64,000 nt of DNA from Neisseria sicca. Lineage in GTDB: Bacteria; Pseudomonadota; Gammaproteobacteria; Burkholderiales; Neisseriaceae. Position numbers and translations under genes: made by a program. The notes beneath the pieces are model-generated. The model was given only the letters and a program-made list of their open reading frames with translations, did no database searches and had not been told where the DNA came from. The DNA lies in NCBI RefSeq assembly GCF_003044565.1, contig NZ_POXG01000001.1, positions 744,001-808,000 on the forward strand. Reading direction: 5' to 3'. Positions within the stretch are counted from its first letter, which is position 1. Each line of letters opens with the position of its first letter. Below are positions 30,590 to 39,453 of the stretch, piece after piece.

Positions 30590-33500
30590 ATGTCTGTTGT
30601 TTTGCCCTTGCGCGGCGTTACCGCCCTTTCCGATTTCCGTGTTGAAAAACTCTTGCAAAAAGCGGCCGCACTCGGCCTGCCCGAAGTGAAACTGAAAAGT
30701 GAATTTTGGTATTTTGTCGGCAGCGAGAAAGCACTGGATGCCGCGACTGTCGAAAAACTGCAAGCCTTGTTGGCGGCGCAAAGCGTTAAAGAAACGCCCG
30801 AAGCGCGCGAGGGCTTGCATTTATTTTTGGTAACGCCCCGTTTGGGTACGATTTCGCCGTGGGCTTCCAAAGCGACCAATATCGCGGAAAACTGCGGTTT
30901 GGAAGGAATAGAGCGCATCGAACGCGGCATGGCGGTGTGGCTGGAAGGTCGTCTGAATGATGAACAGAAACAGCAATGGGCGGCGTTGCTGCACGATCGC
31001 ATGACCGAATCCGTGCTGCCCGATTTTCAGACGGCCTCCAAATTATTCCACCATCTCGAATCCGAAACCTTCTCCACCGTCGATGTTTTGGGCGGCGGTA
31101 AAGAGGCTTTGGTCAAAGCCAATACCGAAATGGGTTTGGCACTCTCCGCCGACGAAATCGATTATCTGGTTGAAAACTATCAGGCTTTGCAGCGCAATCC
31201 GTCCGACGTTGAACTGATGATGTTCGCGCAGGCAAACAGCGAACACTGCCGCCACAAAATCTTCAACGCCGATTTCATCCTCAATGGCGAAAAACAACCG
31301 AAATCCCTCTTCGGCATGATACGCGATACGCACAACGCGCATCCCGAAGGCACGGTCGTCGCCTATAAAGACAATTCGTCCGTGATTGAAGGCGCGAAAA
31401 TCGAGCGTTTCTATCCGAATGCGGCGGAAAACCAAGGTTACCGTTTCCACGAGGAAGACACGCACATCATCATGAAAGTGGAAACGCACAACCACCCGAC
31501 CGCCATCGCGCCGTTTGCGGGCGCGGCGACGGGTGCGGGCGGCGAAATCCGCGACGAAGGCGCAACGGGCAAAGGTTCGCGCCCGAAAGCGGGCTTGACC
31601 GGCTTTACCGTCTCCAACCTCAACATCCCCGACCTCAAACAGCCGTGGGAACAAGATTACGGCAAGCCGGAACACATTTCCTCGCCGCTGGACATCATGA
31701 TTGAAGGTCCCATTGGCGGCGCGGCGTTCAACAACGAATTCGGCCGCCCGAACCTCTTGGGCTACTTCCGCACTTTTGAAGAGAAGTTCGACGGTCAGGT
31801 TCGCGGCTACCACAAACCGATTATGATTGCCGGCGGCTTGGGCAGCATTCAGGCGCAGCAGACGCATAAAGACGCAATCCCCGAAGGCGCGTTGCTGATC
31901 CAACTGGGCGGCCCGGGTATGCTTATCGGCTTGGGCGGCGGTGCAGCTTCTTCAATGAACACCGGCACGAACGACGCGTCTTTGGACTTCAACTCCGTAC
32001 AACGCGGCAACCCCGAAATCGAACGCCGCGCGCAGGAAGTGATCGACCGTTGCTGGCAGCTTGGCGACCAAAACCCGATTATTTCCATCCACGACGTCGG
32101 CGCGGGCGGCCTGTCCAACGCCTTCCCCGAACTCGTTAACGATGCCGGACGCGGCGCGGTATTCAAGCTGCGCGAAGTGCCGCTGGAAGAACACGGACTC
32201 AACCCGCTGCAAATCTGGTGCAACGAATCGCAAGAGCGTTATGTGTTGTCGATTTTAGAAAAAGATTTGGACACCTTCCGCGCCATCTGCGAACGCGAAC
32301 GCTGCCCGTTTGCCGTGGTCGGCACGGCGACTGACGACGGCCATTTGAAAGTGCGCGACGATTTGTTCTCCAACAATCCCGTCGATTTGCCGCTGAACGT
32401 CTTGCTCGGCAAACCGCCCAAAACCACACGCAGCGACCAAACCGTGAGGTCGTCTGAAAAACCGTTTAACGCCGGCGATATCGACATTACCGAAGCCGCC
32501 TACCGCGTTTTGCGCCTGCCTACCGTAGCCGCCAAAAACTTCCTGATTACCATCGGCGACCGCAGCGTCGGCGGCATGACCCACCGCGACCAAATGGTCG
32601 GCAAATACCAAACCCCCGTAGCCGACTGCGCCGTTACCATGATGGGCTTCAACACCTATCGCGGCGAAGCGATGAGCATGGGCGAAAAACCGACCGTAGC
32701 CCTGTTTGACGCGCCCGCCTCGGGCAGAATGTGCGTCGGCGAAGCCATCACCAACATCGCGGCGGTCAACATCGGCGACATCGGCAACATCAAACTTTCC
32801 GCCAACTGGATGGCGGCGTGCGGCAATGAAGGCGAAGACGAAAAACTCTACCGCACCGTCGAAGCCGTCTCCAAAGCCTGTCAAGCATTGGATTTGAGCA
32901 TTCCCGTGGGCAAAGACAGCCTGTCGATGAAAACCGTTTGGCAGGACGGCGAAGAGAAAAAATCCGTGGTTTCGCCGTTGAGCCTGATTATCTCCGCGTT
33001 CGCGCCAGTTCAAGACGTACGCAAAACCGTTACGCCCGAATTGAAAAACGTCGAAGACAGCGTATTGCTGTTTGTCGATTTAGGCTTCGGCAAAGCGCGT
33101 ATGGGCGGCTCCGCGTTCGGTCAGGTGTACAACAACATGAGCGGCGACGCGCCCGATTTGGACGATACAGGTCGTCTGAAAGCGTTTTACAGCGTGATTC
33201 AGCAGCTTGTCGCCGAAGACAAACTCTTGGCGTATCACGACCGCAGCGACGGCGGCTTGTTTGCGACGCTGGTGGAGATGGCGTTTGCGGGGCGTTGCGG
33301 CTTGAATGTGGATTTGACTTCACTGGTTGCCAACCAAGCCGACGTCAACGAAGCCAGCATCCGCGCATTGTTCAATGAAGAACTGGGCGCAGTGATTCAA
33401 ATCGCCAAACAAGATGTCGCGGCAGCAGAAGCCTTGTTCAAAGCGGCAGCGCTGCCCTTGCATACCGTTGCCACCATCGGTTCTGACGAAAAAATCGTTA

Positions 33501-34486
33501 TCCGCAATCAGGCAAGCATCGTGTTGGAACAAAACCGTGCCGACTTGCAACGCGCATGGCAGGAAACCAGCCACGCCATCCAACGCCTGCGCGACAACCC
33601 CGCCTGCGCCGACAGCGAGTTCGCACTGATTGGCGACAACGAACGCAGCGCATTGTTTGCCGACCTGAAATTCGACGTGAACGAAGACATCGCCGCGCCG
33701 TTTATCAACAGCGGCGCGAAACCTAAAATCGCCATCCTGCGCGAACAGGGCGTGAACGGGCAAATCGAAATGGCTGCCGCCTTCACCCGCGCCGGATTCG
33801 ATGCCTACGACGTGCATATGTCCGACCTGATGGCAGGCCGCGTCCACCTTGCTGACTTCAAAATGCTGGCGGCGTGCGGCGGCTTCAGCTACGGCGACGT
33901 ACTCGGCGCAGGTGAAGGCTGGGCGAAATCCATCCTGTTCCACCCCGCCTTGCGCGACCAGTTCGCCGCCTTCTTCGCCGACCCAAACACGCTGACATTG
34001 GGCGTGTGCAACGGCTGCCAAATGGTCAGCAACCTCGCCGAAATCATCCCCGGTACGGTAGGCTGGCCGAAGTTCAAGCGCAACCTGAGTGAACAGTTCG
34101 AAGCACGCCTAAGCATGGTTCACGTCCCCAAATCAGCCTCCCTGATTCTGAACGAAATGCAAGGCTCCAGCCTGCCCGTCGTCGTCAGCCACGGCGAAGG
34201 CCGCGCCGACTTCGCGCTTCACGGCGGCAAAATTTCAGACGGCCTCGGCATCGCGCTGCAATACGTCGACGGACAAAACCAAGTTACCCAAACCTACCCG
34301 CTCAACCCGAACGGCTCGCCGCAAGGCATCGCCGGCGTTACCAACGCCGACGGCCGCGTTACCATCATGATGCCCCACCCCGAACGCGTGTACCGCGCCG
34401 CACAAATGAGCTGGAAACCGGAAGACTGGACCGAACTGTCCGGCTGGTACCGCCTCTTTGCCGGAGCAAGGAAGGCGTTGGGTTAA
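30590..34486 (+). CDS. purL: Phosphoribosylformylglycinamidine synthase
   Basis: PurL (1298 residues, large single-chain type) makes FGAM from FGAR, ATP and glutamine, step four of purine synthesis. The N-terminal domain (1-170), the two AIRS-like ATP domains with [15 protein letters not shown] (about 215), [11 protein letters not shown] (about 297) and [14 protein letters not shown] (about 660), and the C-terminal glutaminase are all present. The glutaminase nucleophile is Cys 1140 in [11 protein letters not shown]; its His/Glu are in [16 protein letters not shown] at 30550 is a likely -10. Several DUS lie inside the gene, two of them in the AGGCCGTCTGAA dialect (31026, 34234). Confidence 0.97.
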   Translation: MSVVLPLRGVTALSDFRVEKLLQKAAALGLPEVKLKSEFWYFVGSEKALDAATVEKLQALLAAQSVKETPEAREGLHLFLVTPRLGTISPWASKATNIAENCGLEGIERIERGMAVWLEGRLNDEQKQQWAALLHDRMTESVLPDFQTASKLFHHLESETFSTVDVLGGGKEALVKANTEMGLALSADEIDYLVENYQALQRNPSDVELMMFAQANSEHCRHKIFNADFILNGEKQPKSLFGMIRDTHNAHPEGTVVAYKDNSSVIEGAKIERFYPNAAENQGYRFHEEDTHIIMKVETHNHPTAIAPFAGAATGAGGEIRDEGATGKGSRPKAGLTGFTVSNLNIPDLKQPWEQDYGKPEHISSPLDIMIEGPIGGAAFNNEFGRPNLLGYFRTFEEKFDGQVRGYHKPIMIAGGLGSIQAQQTHKDAIPEGALLIQLGGPGMLIGLGGGAASSMNTGTNDASLDFNSVQRGNPEIERRAQEVIDRCWQLGDQNPIISIHDVGAGGLSNAFPELVNDAGRGAVFKLREVPLEEHGLNPLQIWCNESQERYVLSILEKDLDTFRAICERERCPFAVVGTATDDGHLKVRDDLFSNNPVDLPLNVLLGKPPKTTRSDQTVRSSEKPFNAGDIDITEAAYRVLRLPTVAAKNFLITIGDRSVGGMTHRDQMVGKYQTPVADCAVTMMGFNTYRGEAMSMGEKPTVALFDAPASGRMCVGEAITNIAAVNIGDIGNIKLSANWMAACGNEGEDEKLYRTVEAVSKACQALDLSIPVGKDSLSMKTVWQDGEEKKSVVSPLSLIISAFAPVQDVRKTVTPELKNVEDSVLLFVDLGFGKARMGGSAFGQVYNNMSGDAPDLDDTGRLKAFYSVIQQLVAEDKLLAYHDRSDGGLFATLVEMAFAGRCGLNVDLTSLVANQADVNEASIRALFNEELGAVIQIAKQDVAAAEALFKAAALPLHTVATIGSDEKIVIRNQASIVLEQNRADLQRAWQETSHAIQRLRDNPACADSEFALIGDNERSALFADLKFDVNEDIAAPFINSGAKPKIAILREQGVNGQIEMAAAFTRAGFDAYDVHMSDLMAGRVHLADFKMLAACGGFSYGDVLGAGEGWAKSILFHPALRDQFAAFFADPNTLTLGVCNGCQMVSNLAEIIPGTVGWPKFKRNLSEQFEARLSMVHVPKSASLILNEMQGSSLPVVVSHGEGRADFALHGGKISDGLGIALQYVDGQNQVTQTYPLNPNGSPQGIAGVTNADGRVTIMMPHPERVYRAAQMSWKPEDWTELSGWYRLFAGARKALG

Positions 34487-34518
34487 CCGGCAGGCTGATT
34501 TGATTCGGCTTTAAAGAG

Positions 34519-34715
34519 AAAGGTCGTCTGAAAACGATTTAGCGGATTCTGCTATATCTGTTTTCAGACGACCTTTATATGTTCTTTTGCGTATAATACC
34601 GAACCAACCGCCGTCATTCCCGCGCAGGCGGGAATCCAGACCTCTATATTTCAGAAATATTTAAAGATTACTGTAAATCCCAACTTCCGGATTCCCGCCT
34701 ACGCGAGAATGACGG
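34519..34715. repeat. Left copy of a DUS-hairpin plus dRS3 repeat unit
   Basis: The unit starts with an inverted DUS pair (34519-34576, purL terminator; loop CGATTTAGCGGATTCTGCTA) and continues through GTTCTTTTGCGTA into a 105-bp block, 34611-34715. That block begins CCGTCATTCCCGCGCAGGCG and ends GAGAATGACGG, with a perfect dRS3 at 34616-34635 and a degenerate one at 34691-34710. The same unit recurs in direct orientation at 35621-35816. The remaining 70 bp of the gap to the HNH gene are AT-rich. Confidence 0.88.
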
Positions 34716-34788
34716 ATTAGATTTTTTTGTCCCGAACCCATATACAAATACACTTAATTAAATTTATAGAAAAGATTTGGAGAAGCTT

Positions 34789-35595
34789 ATGTCTGACATA
34801 GTAATTTTTAAAAACATGCCGAATGATGATGAATTTATTGAATGGATTGATGAAAACCCAAAGGGATTTGTATTAAATATACATCGACGTCAAGACCCTT
34901 CTAATATTCATGAAAGTCATCCTCGGATACATTTTGCTAATTGTAGCCAACTGAATAAAAAGCCGGGAAGCAGTACAACTGGAGACTATTTCAAAGTTTG
35001 CTCAAACTCAATTGAAGAACTTGAACAATGGAGCTGGGTCAAATATCAAAAAGGGCTAAATCCATGCAGAATCTGTAAGGAAAAAGGATTACCGGTAGAA
35101 CAGCTCACAGGAATACAAAATTTTCAGGTAACTTCTGCCCTATCCTTAAAATCTGATATATACAAACTCGAAAAACGTTTAGCCTCCGAGACCAATTCAA
35201 ACAAGCGAACCGAAATTGAAACTTTGATCAAAGCCCGTTTAGGGCAAGGCAGATTCCGGCAAAAACTACTCGAACTGTATCCGAACTGCCCGCTAACAGG
35301 TCTAGATGTTCAGTCTTTACTTATTGCCAGCCATATTAAACCTTGGAGCAAGTGCAACAATGAAGAGCGTCTAGACCCCTCCAATGGACTGATGCTCGCA
35401 CCCAATATTGACGCATTATTCGATAGCGGACTGATTACGTTTGATGCCGACGGTACGATAAAAATCAGTCCGAAAATCGATCTGGAAAATCAAAAGCGGC
35501 TTGGAATTTCTCCCGATATGAAATTAAAAATCGAACCTGAAAGCCAAAAATATTTCGAGTATCACCGCAACCACGTTTTCCAAAAAGAAGAATAG
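34789..35595 (+). CDS. HNH endonuclease domain protein (HNH_2-like)
   Basis: The 268-residue protein ends in an HNH nuclease domain (about 165-240): YPNCPLTGLD, LLIASHIKPWSKCNNEERLD, SNGLMLAPNIDALFD and SGLITFDADGTIKIS. The His-Ile-Lys-Pro-Trp and Asn-Gly-Leu signatures match HNH_2 nucleases found in solitary restriction-like enzymes. The N-terminal half is unrecognised and has CRICKEKG (about 101). ATG 34789 follows GGAG by six bases. Base composition is AT-rich and no methylase adjoins. It is bounded by direct repeats, so it looks like an inserted defence or selfish cassette. Confidence 0.8.
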   Translation: MSDIVIFKNMPNDDEFIEWIDENPKGFVLNIHRRQDPSNIHESHPRIHFANCSQLNKKPGSSTTGDYFKVCSNSIEELEQWSWVKYQKGLNPCRICKEKGLPVEQLTGIQNFQVTSALSLKSDIYKLEKRLASETNSNKRTEIETLIKARLGQGRFRQKLLELYPNCPLTGLDVQSLLIASHIKPWSKCNNEERLDPSNGLMLAPNIDALFDSGLITFDADGTIKISPKIDLENQKRLGISPDMKLKIEPESQKYFEYHRNHVFQKEE

Positions 35596-35620
35596 ATAGT
35601 GTTGAACAGCCCGTTGATTT

Positions 35621-35816
35621 AAGGTCGTCTGAAAACGATTTAGCGAACCACGCTATATTTGTTTTCAGACGACCTTTTTGCGTTCTTTTGCGTACAAATA
35701 CTAACCAATTACCGTCATTCCCGCGCAGGCGGGAATCCAGACCTCTTCATTTCAGAAATATTTAAAGATTACTGTAAATCCAAACTTCTGGATTCCCGCC
35801 TGCGCGGGAATGACGG
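35621..35816. repeat. Right copy of the DUS-hairpin plus dRS3 repeat unit
   Basis: Direct repeat of 34519-34715: inverted DUS pair 35621-35679 (loop CGATTTAGCGAACCACGCTA), spacer with CGTTCTTTTGCGTA, then the 105-bp block 35712-35816. Here both dRS3 are intact (ATTCCCGCGCAGGCGGGAAT and ATTCCCGCCTGCGCGGGAAT). The copies differ at only a few positions. The first part also ends the HNH transcript. The remaining 135 bp to the next gene hold a TATAAT-like box and an AGGCCGTCTGAA-type DUS at 35929-35940. Confidence 0.88.
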
Positions 35817-35951
35817 CGGCGAAGTGTTTTTTGGATTCCTGCTATCGGCATTCTATCGGCGTATTCTGCAAGCAGAAGCATCATTCCGTATAATCCCCCT
35901 TAGCTCCCCATCAACTATAATCGGCACATTCAGACGGCCTCTCCCGATACT

Positions 35952-37049
35952 ATGACCCGACAAGCCTTTATCCTCAGTGATTGCGAATTTTCCGAATGCG
36001 GCGAAAAGCCTTATGCGCTGTTGACGGCGAATCCGACCAAGGAACACCACTATATCGCCCAGACCGAGCAGCGGCAGCATGCGCATAATCCGCAGGTCAG
36101 CCCGCAGAATCAGAATGTTTACAAACTGTCTTTGTCCATGTTCCGCGAACCGGCTGCCGCTCGACGCTCCCGCTCCGGCGACAAGGTTCGCGGCGGGAAT
36201 GAAAATCGCGGTGCGGCGGCGAGTGTCAACATCATCGGCAATTTGGCGGCGAAAAACCTCTACACGCTGACTTTCGTCGAAAACACCGCCAACCAGTACA
36301 ATTTGGAAAGCTGGTTCAACCGCCACGAAAGCGGCTACGAAGAAGCCTGCAACCACTTGCGCACGTTGCCCGAATGCCGTCTGAAAACGGGCGAAACCGA
36401 TACGGTCAAAGTTCCCGAAGCATTGTGGCGGATATTGCGGCTGAAATTCCTCGGCATCCTGCGCAATCCGCACAACCATAAAAACCTGTTTGCCCACCGT
36501 CTGCATGAGGCGGTTCGGGCGCGGCTGCCGGAGGTCGGATTTGAGTTTGTGCGCCTGATCAGCAAGCGCGATCCGAGCCGCATCGAAGCCATTATGCAAA
36601 ACTACCGTTTTTCGTTTCTCGGCTATGTCGATTGGCTGGCGGGGCTTTACGGCATGTTGAGCGAAGGCGTGGCACAGCCGTCGCTGTTTGAGCGGCTGTT
36701 TTGCACCATATTCGCCGAACCCGATGCGGTGAAAATCGAGCTGTTCCGCTATGCCGAAAACGAGGGGCTGTGCCTCTTTGGCGACAGCAGTTTCTGCCTT
36801 CAGGCTTCGACGAAACTCATCAGCGTCGGCGTGAATATTTCGCACGATATGTTTGCCGTCGTCCACCTGCAAACCGACCGCTGGCTTGCGTTTAAAAACA
36901 CTTTTCACCACGACGCGCCGAAATTGGAAGGCAGGGTAAGAATTATCGACGGCGACCAAACCCAGCGGCTGATGTTCAACCGGCTGACCATCAGTCAGGC
37001 GTATGAAGCCGTGTTCGGCAGAAGCCCGAATATCGATGACTATCTTTAA
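35952..37049 (+). CDS. Unknown protein with foreign-dialect DUS
   Basis: A 365-residue protein without signal or membrane segments. I do not recognise the family. Visible blocks: HHYIAQTEQRQHAHNPQVS (about 32-50) and NVYKLSL, an Asn/Gly/Arg-rich stretch (about 72-90), a helical middle (WRILRLKFLGILRNPHNHKN, about 158) and a C-terminal region with CLFGDSSFC and ISHDMFAVVHLQ. The start HHY...NP...Y pattern recalls proteins such as DUF4238, but I do not claim it. It contains the meningococcal DUS ATGCCGTCTGAA at 36374-36385 and an AGGCCGTCTGAA type just upstream, suggesting import from another Neisseria. Confidence 0.6.
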   Translation: MTRQAFILSDCEFSECGEKPYALLTANPTKEHHYIAQTEQRQHAHNPQVSPQNQNVYKLSLSMFREPAAARRSRSGDKVRGGNENRGAAASVNIIGNLAAKNLYTLTFVENTANQYNLESWFNRHESGYEEACNHLRTLPECRLKTGETDTVKVPEALWRILRLKFLGILRNPHNHKNLFAHRLHEAVRARLPEVGFEFVRLISKRDPSRIEAIMQNYRFSFLGYVDWLAGLYGMLSEGVAQPSLFERLFCTIFAEPDAVKIELFRYAENEGLCLFGDSSFCLQASTKLISVGVNISHDMFAVVHLQTDRWLAFKNTFHHDAPKLEGRVRIIDGDQTQRLMFNRLTISQAYEAVFGRSPNIDDYL

Positions 37050-37102
37050 CGCTTGGATGAGGTAAACGCGTTTCCAGTGTAAAACGTATCAATGCTAAAC
37101 AA

Positions 37103-37157
37103 AAGGTCGTCTGAAAACGATTTGGCGAACCCGCTACTTTCGTTTTCAGACGACCTT
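37103..37157. terminator. DUS-pair hairpin between convergent genes
   Basis: AAGGTCGTCTGAAAACG and its complement form a 17-bp stem. The loop (ATTTGGCGAACCCGCTACTTT) is a relative of the loops in the two repeat units at 34519 and 35621. It probably terminates both the unknown gene and the DUF4230 gene. Confidence 0.75.
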
Positions 37158-37195
37158 GTTTGTACTCGGCTCTTAAGCCTTGTTTTGCGCTGCCG

Positions 37196-37798
37196 CTATT
37201 TGCATTGCCCCACAGCCGCCGGATAAACCGATACCTGCGTCTGCGTCAGGGCAAACAGGTTTTCAAGCTGCGTTTGCGCTTGGCGGTTGGCATGATCCAA
37301 AATCTGGGCTTTGCACGCGCTGGCGAGGACTTGCTTTTTGGCTTCTTCCTGCACGGTTTTGAACACCGCCTTATCCACCGGCAAAAGGTTGAACGAACCG
37401 GTTTGGATGTCGTACACCTCGATATTTTCCAAATCGACGCTGAGGATTTCTACAGGCGGCAGGCTGATGAGGACTTTTCCATCCACGATATTGACGTTGT
37501 CGGCATGAAGTTTGTCCAAATCCAAGCCCGCCAACACTTTGCCGCGCACGATAAACAGACCGCTTTGCGCGTCCTGCCACAATCTGCGCCAGTCGCCTTT
37601 TTTCTCGGTGCGGATGATGGTGTCGATGTAAAAAGCCGTGCTTTCCAAGCGGTTCATCTGCTTAATCTGCATCAAAACGCCTTCGCGCGAAATCGCTTCA
37701 TGGGCGTTGTCATTGCGGTGCTGGGCATAGAACCAACCGCCCGCCGCTGCGACTGCACAAAAAATAGATATTAAAATCAGTCGGTAAACCATTTTCAT
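37196..37798 (-). CDS. DUF4230 domain-containing membrane-anchored protein
   Basis: This 200-residue protein has one N-terminal transmembrane or signal helix (about 5-24, RLILISIFCAVAAAGGWFY) and a DUF4230 domain (about 40-195) with ESTAFYIDTIIRTEK, GKVLAGLDLDKL and VLISLPPVEILSVDLENIEVYD in parts. It should face the periplasm. The function of DUF4230 is not established. It may start at 37798 (MKMVY) or at the second Met. It is divergent from the ribBX fusion gene. Confidence 0.82.
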   Translation of the reverse strand: MKMVYRLILISIFCAVAAAGGWFYAQHRNDNAHEAISREGVLMQIKQMNRLESTAFYIDTIIRTEKKGDWRRLWQDAQSGLFIVRGKVLAGLDLDKLHADNVNIVDGKVLISLPPVEILSVDLENIEVYDIQTGSFNLLPVDKAVFKTVQEEAKKQVLASACKAQILDHANRQAQTQLENLFALTQTQVSVYPAAVGQCK

Positions 37799-37866
37799 CA
37801 GCTTAAACCCTTTTCGGTTGCGTTGAACTTAACGCCCATATTCTTTCAAATGTTCAGATTTCAAGC

Positions 37867-37910
37867 AAAAGTCGTCTGAAAACGCAATTTTTGTTTTTCA
37901 GACGACCTTC
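37867..37910. repeat. DUS pair in a divergent promoter region
   Basis: AAAAGTCGTCTGAAAA and TTTTCAGACGACCTT face each other across 13 bases. Unlike most such pairs in this window it lies upstream of both neighbouring genes, so it is not placed to terminate either; it may insulate the two promoters. Confidence 0.7.
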
Positions 37911-37920
37911 TGTCGAAACA

Positions 37921-37987
37921 TTACCAAAAAGTAATAAAAAACCACCATCACACATAGTTTGCCTTTTGGTAAAGACAAGACTACAAT
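37921..37987 (+). promoter_or_regulatory. Promoter of the HTH-RibBX gene with a flanking dyad
   Basis: TTGCCT (37959-37964) and TACAAT (37982-37987) are spaced by 17 bp, a good sigma-70 promoter; transcription would start near 37994, just before the ATG at 38019. TTACCAAAA (37921-37929) and its exact inverted partner TTTTGGTAA (37964-37972) lie 34 bp apart, the second one inside the promoter spacer. This is a likely operator; the binding protein is not known, but the HTH domain encoded by the gene itself is a candidate. Confidence 0.6.
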
Positions 37988-38018
37988 CGCCTACATTCTT
38001 TCAGCCACACAACACATC

Positions 38019-39356
38019 ATGAACACCACCGACCTGCGCCGCCGCAACCTGCGGCAATGGATAGCGGACAAATACGGCGGCCAGCAAACCCGTTTTGCCG
38101 CAGCCATCGCCATCAACCAAGGCGAATTGTCCGCCCTTCTGAAAAATAAATCCTTCGGCGAGAAAAAAGCCCGAAAAATCGAACAGGCGGCGCAAATGCC
38201 CGCCATGTGGCTGGATCAAGAACACGCCTCAGCCCAACCCGACCATCAAGAAAGACGCACCATGCCCCACATTTCCTCCATCCCTGAAATCCTCGCCGAC
38301 ATCAAAGCCGGCAAAATGGTCATCATCACCGACGCGGAAGACCGCGAAAACGAAGGCGATTTGCTGATGGCGGCGCAGTTCGTTACCCCCGAAGCCATCA
38401 ACTTCATGATCAAACATGCGCGCGGACTGGTTTGCCTGCCGATGGAAGGCAGCATGGTCGAGCGTCTCGGCCTACCCATGATGACCCAGAAAAACGGTGC
38501 ACAATACGGCACCAACTTCACCGTTTCCATCGAAGCGGCGCAAGGCATCACCACCGGCATCTCCGCCGCCGACCGCGCCCTGACCATCCAAACCGCCGTA
38601 TCCCCGACCGCCAAACCCGAAGACATCGTCCAACCCGGCCACATCTTCCCCCTGCGCGCACAAAAAGGCGGCGTCTTGGTACGCGCCGGACACACCGAAG
38701 CCGGCGTCGATTTGGCACAAATGAACGGACTCATCCCCGCCGCCGTCATCTGCGAAATCATCAACGACGACGGCACCATGGCGCGTATGCCCGAACTAAT
38801 GAAGTTCGCCGAAGAACACGACCTCAAAATCGGTACGATTACCGACCTCATCGAATACCGCAGCCGCACCGAAAGCCTGCTCGAAGAAATGGGCGACTCG
38901 CCCGTACAAACCCCGTGGGGCGAGTTCCAGCAACACGTTTACGTCGACAAGCTCTCCGGCGAAACCCACCTTGCCCTTGTCAAAGGCAAACCCTCCGCCG
39001 ACACCGAAACCCTCGTCCGCGTACACGAACCCTTCAGCGTCATGGATTTCATCCAAGCCAACCCGCGCCATTCCTGGTCGCTGCCCAAAGCCCTTGAGCG
39101 CATCCAGCAAGCCGAAAGCGGCGTCGTCATCCTCCTGCACCGCACCGAAGACGGCGCCACCCTACTCGACCGCACCCTGCCCAAAGGCGCAAACCAAGCC
39201 TACAAATGGGACAGCAAAAGCTACGGCATCGGCGCGCAAATCCTTGCCGGTCTCAACGTCGGCAAACTGCGCGTGTTAGGACAACCTTCCGCCTTCACCG
39301 GCCTGACCGGCTTCGGCTTGGAAGTCGTCGGTTTTGAAGAAGCAGAAAACAAATAA
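38019..39356 (+). CDS. ribB: XRE-type HTH domain fused to RibBX (3,4-dihydroxy-2-butanone-4-phosphate synthase)
   Basis: One uninterrupted frame of 445 residues. Residues 1-70 look like a Cro/XRE DNA-binding domain (NLRQWIADKYGGQQTRFAAA, then INQGELSALLKNKSFGEKKA and an ending MWLDQ). From about residue 82 it is RibB: DAEDRENEGDLLMAAQ, HARGLVCLPM, RAGHTEAGVDLA. RibB makes dihydroxybutanone phosphate from ribulose 5-phosphate for riboflavin. The C-terminal third resembles GTP cyclohydrolase II but lacks its zinc cysteines (LVRVHEPFSVMDF instead of a Cys-containing motif), the RibX type. The promoter lies before the HTH codons, so they are transcribed. An internal ATG at 38262 (MPHISSIPEI) equals the start of ordinary neisserial RibB and might be a second start. 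Confidence 0.85.
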   Translation: MNTTDLRRRNLRQWIADKYGGQQTRFAAAIAINQGELSALLKNKSFGEKKARKIEQAAQMPAMWLDQEHASAQPDHQERRTMPHISSIPEILADIKAGKMVIITDAEDRENEGDLLMAAQFVTPEAINFMIKHARGLVCLPMEGSMVERLGLPMMTQKNGAQYGTNFTVSIEAAQGITTGISAADRALTIQTAVSPTAKPEDIVQPGHIFPLRAQKGGVLVRAGHTEAGVDLAQMNGLIPAAVICEIINDDGTMARMPELMKFAEEHDLKIGTITDLIEYRSRTESLLEEMGDSPVQTPWGEFQQHVYVDKLSGETHLALVKGKPSADTETLVRVHEPFSVMDFIQANPRHSWSLPKALERIQQAESGVVILLHRTEDGATLLDRTLPKGANQAYKWDSKSYGIGAQILAGLNVGKLRVLGQPSAFTGLTGFGLEVVGFEEAENK

Positions 39357-39371
39357 ACCGCCCGTCTGATC

Positions 39372-39416
39372 AAAAGGTCGTCTGAAATCCCGATTCCGGT
39401 TTTCAGACGACCTTTT
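39372..39416. terminator. DUS-pair terminator after ribBX
   Basis: AAAAGGTCGTCTGAAA and its complement, 16-bp stem with a 13-base loop, 15 bp after the ribBX stop. It abuts the mutL promoter. Confidence 0.8.
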
Positions 39417-39424
39417 GCTATAAT
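39416..39424 (+). promoter_or_regulatory. Extended -10 promoter of mutL
   Basis: TGCTATAAT is a perfect extended -10 element, 29 bp before the mutL start. It begins on the last base of the DUS hairpin, so terminator and promoter are joined. Confidence 0.65.
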
Positions 39425-39453
39425 ACCCGCCAGTTTGAAAACGGAAGAAACCC

